Shown piece by piece: positions 23,429 to 33,539 of a stretch of 64,000 bases of DNA; positions within the stretch are counted from its first letter, which is position 1, and the number at the start of each line of letters is the position of its first letter. The position numbers and the translations under genes are program-made. Origin of the DNA: Dromiciops gliroides (Eukaryota > Chordata > Mammalia > Microbiotheria > Microbiotheriidae); NCBI RefSeq assembly GCF_019393635.1, contig NC_057866.1, forward strand, positions 166,820,903-166,884,902. Reading direction: 5' to 3'. The notes under the pieces were generated by a model that made no database searches, was not told the DNA's origin, and saw only the letters and a program-made list of their open reading frames with translations.

Positions 23429-24295
23429 AACTGTTAAATTCCCCACAACAAAAGCTTTCCTGTCACTTTGCCATTGTGTGAAATGCATCCTATTAGTCAA
23501 TTCTGCATTGTATTAGTCTATGTCAGTCTTGTTTATGCACTGTCAGTCAAGTGCTAAGACCTGGGAGACGTATTATCATAAAAATGAGCACTAATATGCA
23601 TCAGGGCTACTGTATGGGATCAAAACTTGCTAATATGGGGGGTTGGACATGCCTGGATGGGGCATCATAGCATTCCTTGATCTTAACAGACCTACTTTAG
23701 GTCTTTTTTAGTAAATGAAAGCCTAGCAGATGGTACTTGGAAGCACTGTAAAATTGTCATATCTATAGTTACATTGGGTGGAAACATACACAGAACCCCC
23801 AAATGCCTGCTCAGATTGTTTCTGAGTGTTAGGTATTCTGCGATATAGAAGGGAGCCCCTATGGAGGGACAGAAAATCAAGTCAGCAGCATGACAGGGCT
23901 GCCAATGCAAGGTTGTGTTGTTTATGGTCTGAAAAGAAATGAGGATCCCATAGAGGCAAGTGATATTGACTGAGGGAGAATCATAAGATTGTAAGATTTA
24001 GAATTGGACCAAAGGGGTCCAGGAACCTCTAAAGGATAAGAAGCCTCGGCTAGTGATCCCTAACGTCCTTCACATTTATAACAAATTATGAAACATCACG
24101 AATAGGTTTTGATGGAAAAAGTATGCAAGAGAAGGAATGTGAATTTCTGTCTTCCCCTTCCTCCCTCCCTCCCTCCCCTTTCTCTCTTTCCTCCCCCCTC
24201 CCTCTTCCCCATGTAAACTTCAACTCCACCATTTTACCTCCTTCTAGTCTCAATTCTCTAATTCATCCATAATACATCCATCAAATTAATATTTG
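23429..24295. other. Unclassified stretch, no gene seen
   Basis: A (CTCC)n-like pyrimidine tract lies at 24155-24210. The rest shows nothing I recognise. Confidence 0.3.
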
Positions 24296-24985
24296 GCAAA
24301 GTCTTAACTTTGCTATTCCCCTACTCAGGAGGGTTCAGTGGTTCTCTATTATCTCTAGGATAAAATACAACTTCTGAAATTTGACATTTAAAATCCTCTT
24401 TCTGAGCTGGTTTTATGTTACTCCCCCTATTTATTTCCTGTTCCAACCAAAGTGGCCTGCCTGCTCTTCGTTATGCACAACATTCTATCCCCCAATTGCT
24501 GTGCCTTTGGGAAGGGCATCTCCCATACCTGGAATGCTCTCTCTCTTCATGTCCACTTAGAATCCCTAGGTCCTTGAAGGCTCAACCTATGAGCCACTTT
24601 TCCTGACCCCTGACTTCTGCCCCATTCTCCTTTTTAGAGGTCTCCCCCACCAATCCAAAGATACTTTGTACATTTTCTTGTGCTTACTTATGTTGGGATT
24701 TTGTACTCTTTCAGCAGAATGTTGTTGTTTTGTTTTGCAGGCAATGGGGGTTAAGTGACCTGCCCAGGGTCACACAGCTAGTAAGTGTCAAGTGTCTGAG
24801 GCCGGATTTGAACTCAGGTACTCCTGAATCCAGGGCCGGTGCTTTAACCACTGCGCCATCTAGCTGCCCCCCTTTCAGCAGAATGTAATGTTCCTGAGGG
24901 CAGGTTTTTTTCCTTTGAATCCCTGGCATCCTGCATGCTACCTTCTACATAATAGGGGCTTAATAAATACTTAGTGAATTTAATT
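24296..24985 (+). mobile_element. L2 3' end, sense, split by a SINE
   Basis: 'cttctgaaatttgacattta', 'cccatacctggaatgctctc' and 'ctcaacctatgagccacttt' continue after the SINE with 'gttcctgagggcaggttttt' and 'taataggggcttaataaata', the L2 terminus. Confidence 0.75.
24723..24871 (-). mobile_element. WSINE1-type SINE, antisense, nested in L2
   Basis: Full length; perfect 15-bp TSD CTTTCAGCAGAATGT at 24708-24722 and 24872-24886. Confidence 0.96.
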
Positions 24986-24999
24986 GACCTGAATGAGAA

Positions 25000-25900
25000 A
25001 CTGAGGCTCAAGTCAACCCAAGAGACTTGCCTAATTCTACACCCAGTTCCTGTAACTACAAATTCAAGGATCCATAGACTATATTGTGCTCCACAGCCAC
25101 ATGTATAAAAAGTGCACAAAGTTCCAGCGATTCTTATATGCCAGGCAATACATTTTTCTGATTTAGCTCTTGGCTCCAGCCACTAAACTCTCAGAACCCA
25201 AAGACTTGACTTCCCTCTCTCAATGGTGCCTTTCAGAGGGGACCTTTCAGAGATTACTGAGGGTCATTTTAATCAAAATGAAAGACACTTCTTATTAAGA
25301 TGGCTTTGCTGACAAATAATTAAGATGAATTACTAGCATATACTTGTCCCAGCTGCCTCCTTGGTGTCAGTTTGTAGCAGGCATATATGAAAGCCCATAG
25401 TCCATGCCTCAGCTCTTTAAAAGCAATTTACAACCTAACTCACCATCCTAACTACCTGAGAAGATTTTAATCCTAAACCTGTCACTACCCATTATTTTCA
25501 TGGGATCCTGACAGCCCTACATTAGAACAGTTTATAAGTAAAAGTTAACAAGACCTAAGAGTGGGTGATTTATGTTTCATTGTGGGAAACCGTCAACATT
25601 CTTATTGACTAGCCAAGGAGAGCCCTGAACTCTCTGTGTGCTGCTGGGGGAAATGACCACAGAGAAGGATTCCTTTGGCCTTTGGGAAGAGAGCCTCTTT
25701 GTGGTCTGGGGCCCCAAACTTGAGTTTCATGCAAATACTTATGCATGTGATGAAACATTGAAATTCAATAGAGAGAGAGAGAGAGAGAAAGAGGGAGATT
25801 CACATTCCTTCTCTTCTCTTGCAGGCCTTTTCCATCAAAGCACATTCCTGAGGTTTTATAAGTTATTATAAATGTAAAAAACTTTAGAGATCACCTAGGT
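25000..25900. other. Repeat-poor stretch, candidate conserved non-coding DNA
   Basis: No recognised repeat at 25230-25640. The sequence is rich in TAAT/ATTA motifs ('gacaaataattaagatgaat'). A short (GA)n lies at 25771-25795. No convincing exon. Confidence 0.35.
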
Positions 25901-25904
25901 AGGG

Positions 25905-26045
25905 CAGAGGTTCTTAATCTTTTGTGGATCCCAGACCCCTTTGGTAGTCTATGGATCCCTTCTCAGAATAACACTGGCTGCCTATATTCATAATTGAAAG
26001 AAATGCTAAATTTCAGTCTGAAGTTAATGAAAATAAAATGTATTT
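25905..26045 (+). mobile_element. hAT-like MITE, left part
   Basis: Starts CAGAGGTTCTTAATC; 'cagacccctttggtagtcta' and 'atggatcccttctcagaata' match the copies at 33347 and 35191. The right end is lost. Confidence 0.6.
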
Positions 26046-26059
26046 GTCTATGTACCCCA

Positions 26060-26170
26060 ATGCCCTTGTTTTGCGCCTGAGGACAACTGAGGCCCAGAAA
26101 TCAGAAGTAATTTGCAGAGCTGGGACTGGAAACCTGGAATCTTGACCCCTTAGCCACATTCTCTTTCCAC
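26060..26170 (-). mobile_element. MIR fragment, antisense
   Basis: 'gaggacaactgaggcccaga' and 'gcagagctgggactggaaac'. Confidence 0.55.
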
Positions 26171-26714
26171 AAGGGTAATGTTGATTATCCTTGCGTAGGG
26201 GTGTGTAAAGTTGGTTTTGCTAGTCTATAGAGTTTATGCATTTAAAGAAATAAAGATAGAAATTCAAAAATTATCCTTCCCTAATTTGACACAAACCCAA
26301 TTAATAATCAGTCATTTAACTATGGCCTTTGTTTATTATAGATGTGGACAGGGCTGAAGGAGAGAGGAAGGAGAAGCATGAAAGAACAAAGAGCAAAAAA
26401 AAATCCAAGAAAGAACTTTTGCTGAAAAAACACCCTAGAAGATAGAACAATTGAATATTTTTTATTATGTCCCAAAACATACTGTGTGAGGATCTGCCCT
26501 TTCTTTAAAAGGGCTTTTTTTTTTCTCTCATTACAAATGTTCTCCAGCTGAAAATACCTTCAGAGGGAGAGCAGCAGGGATTCTCTGGGTCTCCACATCT
26601 CACCTCTCTGCTTCTTGCCAGACAGACCAGGTATGGGAAAGGTGTTCCCCTACTAAACTAATCAGAGAAAGACTTCCTTTTGGAAAAACAAAGTATGAAA
26701 AAAATGTATTAAGG
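26171..26714. other. Unclassified stretch, no gene seen
   Basis: No recognised repeat or coding signal. Confidence 0.3.
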
Positions 26715-26882
26715 GATTTATAACCGGCTTGGCCAATACACACACATATGTATGTGATATATAGGATATATGTGGGATATACGGGATATATACATATACC
26801 TACACATACTCATACTCATACACATACATATATTCATATAATACACATACACATACATATTTGGCCAAGCTGGTTATAAATC
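26715..26882. repeat. Inverted repeat enclosing a CA/TA microsatellite
   Basis: A 22-bp left arm starting GATTTATAACCGG (26715-26736) and a right arm ending GGTTATAAATC (26861-26882) pair at 21 of 22 bases. The 124-bp centre is a degenerate CA/TATG repeat. Confidence 0.95.
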
Positions 26883-27060
26883 TATATGTATGTATGCATA
26901 CATATATACACATTCAAATACATAAATACATGTAAAGATAACTATAACACATTAATTATTTATTTTATAGAGACAAAATGTATATATGAACACAATTCAT
27001 AGATGTATTGATATATGGATATATATCTATATATGGATAAATAGATGTAGATATAGATAC
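26883..27060. repeat. TA/TATG-rich low-complexity tract
   Basis: Degenerate TATG, ATAC and TAGA units continue from the inverted repeat. Confidence 0.8.
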
Positions 27061-27084
27061 CTATCAGCAAGCTACTTAGGAAAG

Positions 27085-27245
27085 AAAAGTGACTTCGATG
27101 TGAGAGGACCTCAGTTTACATCTCACCTCTCTCATTTATTTGAGGTACCTGGAAGGTAAGTTATTTAACCTCCCCCTTGGGTCTCACTTTCCTCATACAA
27201 AATGAAGGAGTTGAATTAGTCTCCAAAGTACTTTTCATTTTAAAA
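27085..27245 (+). mobile_element. MIR3/THER1-type SINE
   Basis: 'ctcactttcctcatacaaaa' and 'ggagttgaattagtctccaa' mark the CORE and tail. Confidence 0.7.
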
Positions 27246-27329
27246 TTATTATACATAGATATACAATTCGTATTTTCTTCTTTGATGTATCATTAATCAA
27301 ATACCTTTCTCTTTCCTCTTTCCCCTCCC

Positions 27330-27357
27330 TCTCTCTTTCTCTCCAGTTCTGTCCCTC

Positions 27358-27421
<64 letters not shown>

Positions 27422-27424
27422 TCT
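27330..27424. repeat. (CT)n microsatellite
   Basis: A pure CT run at about 27360-27416 in a pyrimidine tract. The Arg-Glu ORF opposite is an artefact. Confidence 0.97.
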
Positions 27425-28190
27425 TCTCCAGAAGAAGGAACATTTCTTTCCTTTTACTCAAGTACATCATTAAGATGAGAATCTTTTCCTGGCAACAACT
27501 GCATTCCATTTTGGGGCCCCAACTTTCTAAATGTGAGCAGAAACTAATTCGGGACCCCTGGTCTCAGGCAGGAATGGTAGCTATTTCACCATTCATTATT
27601 GCAAGTTATAAAAAGCCAGCCTGATTGGAGCTGGGAAAGATAAGCGGGGCAATAATATTTTTGCCGTCACCATGATCACTGTTGAAGATATGAGCCTGAT
27701 ATTCTATTTTTTGCCCTCTGGGTTTGCTCCTGCTCCCCTACCCCGGCAGGGCCCTGGCTCCTGCGGCAGCAGGTAGAGAGGCCCTGACTCTTTCTTCCCC
27801 TTATTTTCAAGCTGGCCTCCAGGGCTCTACGTCAATGATGACACGCAGTCACCAGCCTGGAATCTGAGCACTAAGGAGCTGCCTGTTCATTGTATCTGCA
27901 GAGGCACCGAGCTGCAAGCAGGCCCCGGCGAGGAGGCACTTGTTGTATCATTTTTAAATCAAGGACATCTTTTTCTCAGTGGTAAACGTGAAATGTTTTT
28001 AAAGGCCAGACTTAGCATAAAAATCTATGGGTTGCTATGGATACCACTTACCACACAGGACTGCACTCGGTGTTCAACTGTGTGATTTTCCTCTATTCAA
28101 AGGTTCAGCATTGTCAAAAAACAAATTACTTTTTTTTCCAGTTGTTTATCTCCAAGTTCATTATGGAAACTGCAATAACTAATAAGACAG
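27425..28190. other. Repeat-free, GC-richer island
   Basis: No recognisable repeat from about 27480 to 28190, unusual for this window. Includes 'gttataaaaagccagcctga' (27604-27623), a GATAAG and a GC-rich run near 27735-27930. No exon-like frame with splice sites is convincing. Confidence 0.4.
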
Positions 28191-28315
28191 TCAGGTGGGG
28201 GGAGGGGGAAGAGGGCCCAAGGTGGGGGAGTCGCTTGGGTCCTCCTCCTTCAAATTCTGGATTTGACAATAATTAGAGCCAAATTGGCTATTGTTAGGAA
28301 ATAAAATGGATTTTG

Positions 28316-28378
28316 ATCTTTGTGTGTGTGTGTATGTGTGTGTATGTGTATGTATGCTTGTGTGTGTGTGTGTGTTCG
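28316..28378. repeat. (TG)n microsatellite
   Basis: TG units with TATG interruptions. Confidence 0.95.
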
Positions 28379-29586
28379 AATACAAAGTAACGCAGGTACT
28401 GAGAAGTCTGCTTCCAGCTAAATTACATGGTAATAAGGATTTTTACACCTACACAGCACTTAGTAACAAAGCTCTGAAAGAAAGAGATTAAATCCTGATA
28501 GACTGGAAACTTGGTACCTGAGGCCCAAGACTTCCCTCTTTAGGAGAAAAAAAAATGTGGGTTCAGGACCTCCAGCTCATTGAATTATTCATGCCATCTC
28601 CCCATCACATATCTGGAGGGTGGAAACTGGTTAGGCTGTGATTATCCAGTGTACCAAGCCGACATGCTCCAACAACAGACAGAAAGCTACTAGTAATATG
28701 CCGGCCTTTACCCCCCAGCACTCTTCTAATTAGGGGGAAAGATTTGTAACTCCTTCCCATCACTTCCTCTTCCCTCCTACTTCCTTCCCCTCTGAATGGA
28801 AGAGGGAAGGGCAAAACACACCAAGAAAAAAAAAGCCCACAAAGAATTTTACAAAAGTGGCAAAAAGGGAGTTTCTCCCATTTCTGGAGGGTGTTCAGAA
28901 GAGAATTTGGTGTCTACAATTTCTGAGTCCTCTGGGGCTTTGGCATATTTTGTCTGGTGTCCCAGTCAATCAAGGGACCCGCCCCACACATGGTCAGGGT
29001 TGTTGGAAATGCTCTCTGGTCCCCTCTCTAGTACTTTTTAGCCTCCTCCTGGCCAGTCATTTGCATAACAATGAGGTAAGGGGGAGGATCTTAATGAGGG
29101 TAGCTGTTTTAGAATGGGTGTGAAGATATTGGATGGTTATAATAACAGCCTGGGAAAACAAAAACAAAAACAAAAACCCTCCCTTAGGTTCAGAGAAGCC
29201 ACTGAAGCCTGCTAATGTGCACATCCAACTTGTCCCCCAGTGTGAGGCCTGGAGCTAGTGGGGCAGCCAAGGCTGCTGTCTTCACAGTCGCCAGCCCTGC
29301 TGGAGCAGTCTGACTGCTTCCTTGGTAGTTAATTTACATACTGAAAACCTTAAAAAAGCCAGTGAAAGGGAGTGTATGGAGGTGAAGGTCTCAGATCTCT
29401 CTTCATGCAGTTGTCCTTGTAGGGAAAGTAACTGGGCCTCTTGGAAGGATTCCAGCCTGCAGCAAAGAAACGCAGACCTGGAAAAGGGAGTTTGGACAGA
29501 GGGTGACGCTATAATGTGGGAGGATGTGGCTTTCTATCTAGTAAGATCCTGCTCCCTTTGCTGAGACACAACGTAAGGGTTAAACA
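28379..29586. other. Repeat-poor stretch with a POU-SOX site
   Basis: No recognised transposon for about 1.2 kb apart from an (AAAAC)n run at 29157-29177. Overlapping short ORFs show no domain. Confidence 0.4.
29059..29073 (-). promoter_or_regulatory. Perfect POU5F1-SOX2 composite motif
   Basis: The minus strand reads CATTGTTATGCAAAT, a SOX half-site CATTGT joined to octamer ATGCAAAT with the standard spacing. The sequence is seen directly; that it binds Oct4/Sox2 or acts as an enhancer is inference. Confidence 0.5.
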
Positions 29587-29594
29587 GTTTATAG

Positions 29595-29897
29595 CAGGGC
29601 TTCTTAAACTTTTTCCATGACCCCTTTTTGCCCCCCAAATTTTTACATGATCCCGGGTATGTGGGTATGTGGGTATGTAGGGGTGTGTGTGTGTGTGTGT
29701 GTATCACACACATACACACACATATCCACACATACACATATATATCCACACATATATATACATATATATATATACACACACACATAACCTTTTACTGTTG
29801 CCAAATTTTTTGTGACCCCCCCATTCAGTTATGTGACCCCCCCCATTCAGTTATATGACCCCACATGAGGTTGAAACCCACAATTTAAGAAGCTAGG
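29595..29897 (+). mobile_element. hAT-like MITE with internal microsatellite
   Basis: Starts CAGGGCTTCTTAAAC and ends ATTTAAGAAGCTAG (imperfect terminal inverted repeats). The 8-bp TSD GTTTATAG/GTTTACAG (29587-29594, 29898-29905) is of hAT size. The centre is an expanded GT/CA/TA run (29657-29786). Confidence 0.75.
29657..29786. repeat. GT/CA/TA compound microsatellite
   Basis: Runs from (GGGTAT)n through (GT)n to (CACA) and (TA)n within the MITE. Confidence 0.93.
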
Positions 29898-29929
29898 GTT
29901 TACAGCACCTGTGGTCAGAGCACATCTAA

Positions 29930-30510
29930 AATATTGTGTTAAGAAGAGTGACATGAAATAAATCAGAAGTTTCTCCTGTAAGAAGCAAAACCTATGATGA
30001 CCAGATAACAGGACAGACATATCAAGGAATCAAGGGACTATTAAAGTTTAGATTGACCAACTAGATATCAGGACAGACACACCTAAGAAGTAAGGGAGAT
30101 AAAAATCTATAGCAGGAAAGTCACTTAGGCATGGCTACTACCTGACCAGAGCTAGGAGATAGAAGTAACCCCAAAGATCAGGACCATCATTTCAAAAACA
30201 TCCCCCTCAACTCTCAGACATATGAGAAGCATCCAGACTTTCCCCATCCCAACCCAAAAGGGAACTTTCCAGTTTTCAAGTGGATACCCCATCTATCCTC
30301 CATAAAATCTTTTGCCTTCCCTCTGGTGGAAGAGAATGTTTCTAATCCCCCCTTCCTGAGGGGTGAAGTCTTTGACTTACCACTCTGTCACTTTCCCTAG
30401 AGCCAAATAATGACTTTAATTCTAACTGGACCGTGTTGGAGAGGGCAGTTCTTTATTGAGGTATACCTAAGGAATTTCCCCATAACATTAAGCCTAAAAT
30501 TTCCCCTTTA
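29930..30510. mobile_element. Possible solo LTR, family unknown
   Basis: Repeat-like stretch with an internal imperfect direct duplication ('gaccagataacaggacagac' at about 30000, 'gaccaactagatatcaggac' at about 30055), as in LTR U3 regions. A TATA-like 'ccataaaatc' lies near 30300. Clear TG...CA ends and a TSD were not found, so this is tentative. Confidence 0.25.
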
Positions 30511-30511
30511 C

Positions 30512-30662
30512 AATCCTATTTGCCTAAGTTTCTTTATCTGTCAAATGAACTGGAGAAGAAAAATGGCAAACCACTTCAATATATTTGCCAAGAAAACCCC
30601 AAATGGGGTCATAGAGAGTTGGACATGATCAAAAAGTGACTGAACAACAAAAATTGTAGTAC
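30512..30662 (+). mobile_element. Mar-1-type CORE-SINE, 5'-truncated
   Basis: 'tgaactggagaagaaaaatg', 'aaaccccaaatggggtcata' and 'gtgactgaacaacaa' are the 3' half of Mar-1. Confidence 0.85.
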
Positions 30663-30959
30663 CTATCTTAAAAGGGGCTGGTGGGGTGGGGGTGGAGGAC
30701 ACTTTCATTTTCATTGAGCCTGGTCTCCTTATTATAACCCAGAGAAGTAGAGACCTGACTGAGACCACTTAGGTAGGAAGGAGCAGAGGTTGGGTGTGAA
30801 ACCAGAACCTTTGAGAATAAAAATTTATTCTACCACACTCTCTCTGATAATATAGATGAAAGCCTTTGTAACTATAAAATGAGGAATAAATATGGGTCAT
30901 TGTTAAGGTGCTACCTCCTGATAAGCAGGAGAAGCAACTTCCAGAACCGAAGTAGGATT

Positions 30960-31070
30960 TGTTTTTTTCATCATTTAGAGCTGGAAGCCAGAGGATCTGG
31001 ATTGGAATCCTGGCACTACCTGTGTGACCTTGGACAAGTCACATGCAACGAGTCCAATCCAATCTAATCC
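30960..31070 (+). mobile_element. MIR fragment
   Basis: 'gattggaatcctggcactac' and 'gtgaccttggacaagtcaca'. Confidence 0.6.
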
Positions 31071-31079
31071 AGTTAGTTT

Positions 31080-31295
31080 AATACAATTCAATATCATGTA
31101 CAAGAAATTCTGCTACTGTGCTGGGAATAGAAAGAGAAAATGAGACAGTCTCTGCCTTCAAAGTTTATATACTGAGGGGAAGGGTATGACATAAACGTCT
31201 ATGTAGGTGCAAAAAATAAAGTCATTTTAAAAAGGGACAGGGCTCATATATGAAACTGGGGAGACTGGGAAAGGTCTCTTTTGAGAGGTGGCACC
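31080..31295 (-). mobile_element. L2 fragment, antisense
   Basis: 'tgctgggaatagaaagagaa', 'agtctctgccttcaaagttt' and 'gaaaggtctcttttgagagg'. Confidence 0.6.
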
Positions 31296-31384
31296 TTAAT
31301 CTCTCTGGGCCTCAGTTTCTTTACCCGGAGAATAAGGAGGTTGGAAGAGCTGAGGCCCCTTCCAGCTCTGAAATTTATGATACC
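31296..31384 (+). mobile_element. MIR3/THER1 tail
   Basis: 'ctgggcctcagtttctttac' and 'ccccttccagctctgaaatt'. Confidence 0.65.
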
Positions 31385-31649
31385 CATTTCCTTTTATGGC
31401 TAAGGTGAGAATTCAAGGGTTGCCATACTCAGCAGTCCTGCTGGCCCTGGGCAGGTATGTTTGGAATGTCAGAAGATGAACAAGAATAGTGGCCCTGGGA
31501 TGCAGACGTGGGGGACAATAGCCTCTTGGACTCCACCAGTCCTGCTCTGGAGATTGCAGCCACTGTTGAGAAAGCAATCCTAGCATTTCTGCATCTGGCA
31601 TTTCTGAGGTCTTAATCCAGCCCAGATTCCTTTCCATTCCCAGACTTTC

Positions 31650-31775
31650 TCTCTTGCTCCAGCCTCGCCTGTCTGTTTAATTTAGATTGTGAGCCCACTG
31701 GGGAGGGACCGTTGCCTTCAACTTTGTTCTATTGCCTGCACTGTTGATGCTCAGTACATATTAACTAATCATTAT
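31650..31775 (+). mobile_element. L2 3' end, sense
   Basis: 'gattgtgagcccactgggga' and 'gatgctcagtacatattaac' are L2 terminus blocks. Confidence 0.55.
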
Positions 31776-32040
31776 CATCCCGGATCCCATAAATTACACA
31801 CTTCATCATTCACATTTAAATTAAAGATGAATAACTGTCACTTGGCGCCTAGTGGGTAGAAGCCAGACACCCGAACTGGCAGTGGCTCCAGGTTAGGATC
31901 ACTGGGTGGCTGTTTGTTTGCTGACAAGGGATTCATGTGAGTCCTGTTGCCCACAAGGCAGTTCGATTATCCACAAGCAAAGTACAGGGTAGTGGTAGTA
32001 CCAGATGTATAGTTAATATCTCCTTTTGAGAAGACCCAAG
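31776..32040. other. Repeat-free stretch
   Basis: No recognised repeat or coding signal. AT-rich start with 'aaattacacacttcatcatt'. Confidence 0.3.
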
Positions 32041-32052
32041 CCCTTGTCTCAT

Positions 32053-32307
32053 TTCTTTTTCTTTCTTTCTTTCTTTCATTCTTTTTTTTTTTTTTGGTAG
32101 AGCATCGAAGGTTAAGTGACTTGCCCATGATCACACAGCTAGTAAGTATCAGAGGCTGGATTTGAAATCAGGTCCTCCTAAATCCAAGGGCTGGCACTTT
32201 ATCCACTACTCTTTTTTTTTTTGGTAGGGCATTGAGGGTTAAGTGACTTGCCCAGGGTCACACAGCTAGTAAGTGTCAAGTGTCTGAGGCTGGATTTGAA
32301 CTCAGGT
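32053..32307 (-). mobile_element. Dimeric WSINE1-type SINE, antisense
   Basis: Two SINE bodies (about 32098-32208 and 32224-32307), each with its own T-run, lie between one 12-bp TSD CCCTTGTCTCAT (32041-32052 and 32308-32319). On the minus strand both monomers are 5'-truncated. One integration of a dimer, for example after template switching, is the simplest reading. Confidence 0.8.
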
Positions 32308-32319
32308 CCCTTGTCTCAT

Positions 32320-32949
32320 CTTAGACATCTTTCCTCATCACTTTCCTCATCTGCACAATGAGAGAATTGCATGAGATGATCTCCAAGAACCTGTGATTAT
32401 TTTCTTTGTATTGCTTTATAGGTATGTGGCATTTACTTACTTACATATATGATCAGGCTGGATTATGTTGTATAAAAGCAAGCTGTCATTATTGGGAAAT
32501 TGAAAATCTTTACTGACCCTATACTTCTTCCTGAAGCCAAGGCCTGCCCTTTTCAAATACATTCTACCAGCATTTTTTTAAGGTTATAAGTCATAGATCA
32601 GTATTGTCTCCAGGGAATAAAGAATATAGCAGAGGGGAGAGACTTTGTACTAGAATGAATACTTTCTTTGAAATGAGGGAGACATCTTTTGGGGTCTTAG
32701 ATCCAGGTTTTTCCTCAGTGCCACTGCCCCATACCCCTCACCCATGTTCTGGCCCCCCTCCCCACCTTCACTCACTCCCTTGGCCTAGATTCATAGCAGT
32801 TGTTGCTTTTCTCCTTATCTGGGTTTCTAATCACTTGTCCGTGGTTCTAGATCTGTTGTCAGCTCTAATCTTTTGATCTTTCAAATTTTGCCCAACTGCC
32901 CGATTCTTCCCCATTCTCTGAGCTGAAGAAGCTCCGACCTACTCTAGAA
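32320..32949. other. Mostly unclassified stretch
   Basis: A MIR3-like tail lies at 32325-32400. The rest is unrecognised. Confidence 0.3.
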
Positions 32950-33156
32950 CAAAGGTGTCGGAAACAAGACCCTTTGGCTGCATGCAGCCCACAACCCTCT
33001 GGCCCAAACCAGATCAAAATGTAACTGGGAAATAGTTCACAAAATAGATAAAAATACAATGGAAGACACATAATGTTAAAATGTGATTTTTCTAAGCCAA
33101 TATGTGGCCCACAGGGCTCCTTATTAGTGTCTCCATTTCTATTTAGTTTCATACCA
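32950..33156. mobile_element. MITE with AGGTGTC-type ends
   Basis: 'aaaggtgtcggaaac' at the left and 'tttctatttagtttcatacc' at the right, with 'ctttggctgcatgcagccca' and 'aatatgtggcccacagggct' inside. This matches a widespread mammalian MITE I recall with CAGGGGTGTCAAACTC ends. Confidence 0.55.
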
Positions 33157-33346
33157 GATCACTGGCTCTCCCCTTGACTTTTTTGCCCTCTGGAATCTTT
33201 TCTGGACCTACCCTCTACTCTCATACCATTCTTATTTTCCCAGCCTTGGCATAGTTGGGCTCTTGGAGCTTCAGTCTCTCTCCCTCATTTGTAACTTAGA
33301 ATTCAAGAACAACACATTAGGAAAAGAGTCTAGAGATGCTTTGGGG

Positions 33347-33514
33347 CAGGGGTTCTTAAACTTTTTATGGTGGATCCAATATTTGTCAATAATTTTCAGA
33401 ATAATGTTTTTGATGTACAAAATGAAACATGTAAGATTCAAGGGGAAATATGTTACAATGAAATAGCAAAATACTTTAAAAGCAAGTTCACAGACCCCAG
33501 GTTAAGAAGCTCTG
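33347..33514 (+). mobile_element. hAT-like MITE, complete
   Basis: Starts CAGGGGTTCTTAAAC and ends GGTTAAGAAGCTCTG, imperfect inverted repeats. The interior 'cagaataatgtttttgatgt' matches the copies at 13895 (inverted), 25905 and 35191. Confidence 0.7.
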
Positions 33515-33539
33515 ATCAAATCCCAGCCACTCATTTAAT

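Noticed and set aside
27604-27640. TATA-like 'gttataaaaagcc' as a core promoter
   Set aside because: No initiator, CpG island or downstream exon seen; kept only as part of the repeat-free island.
28196-28236. G-rich run as a G-quadruplex
   Set aside because: The last loop is 8 nt, outside the usual motif, so weaker than the one at 55599.
32041-32319. Two independent SINE insertions at one spot
   Set aside because: Only one TSD pair brackets both bodies. Not fully excluded, but a dimer is simpler.
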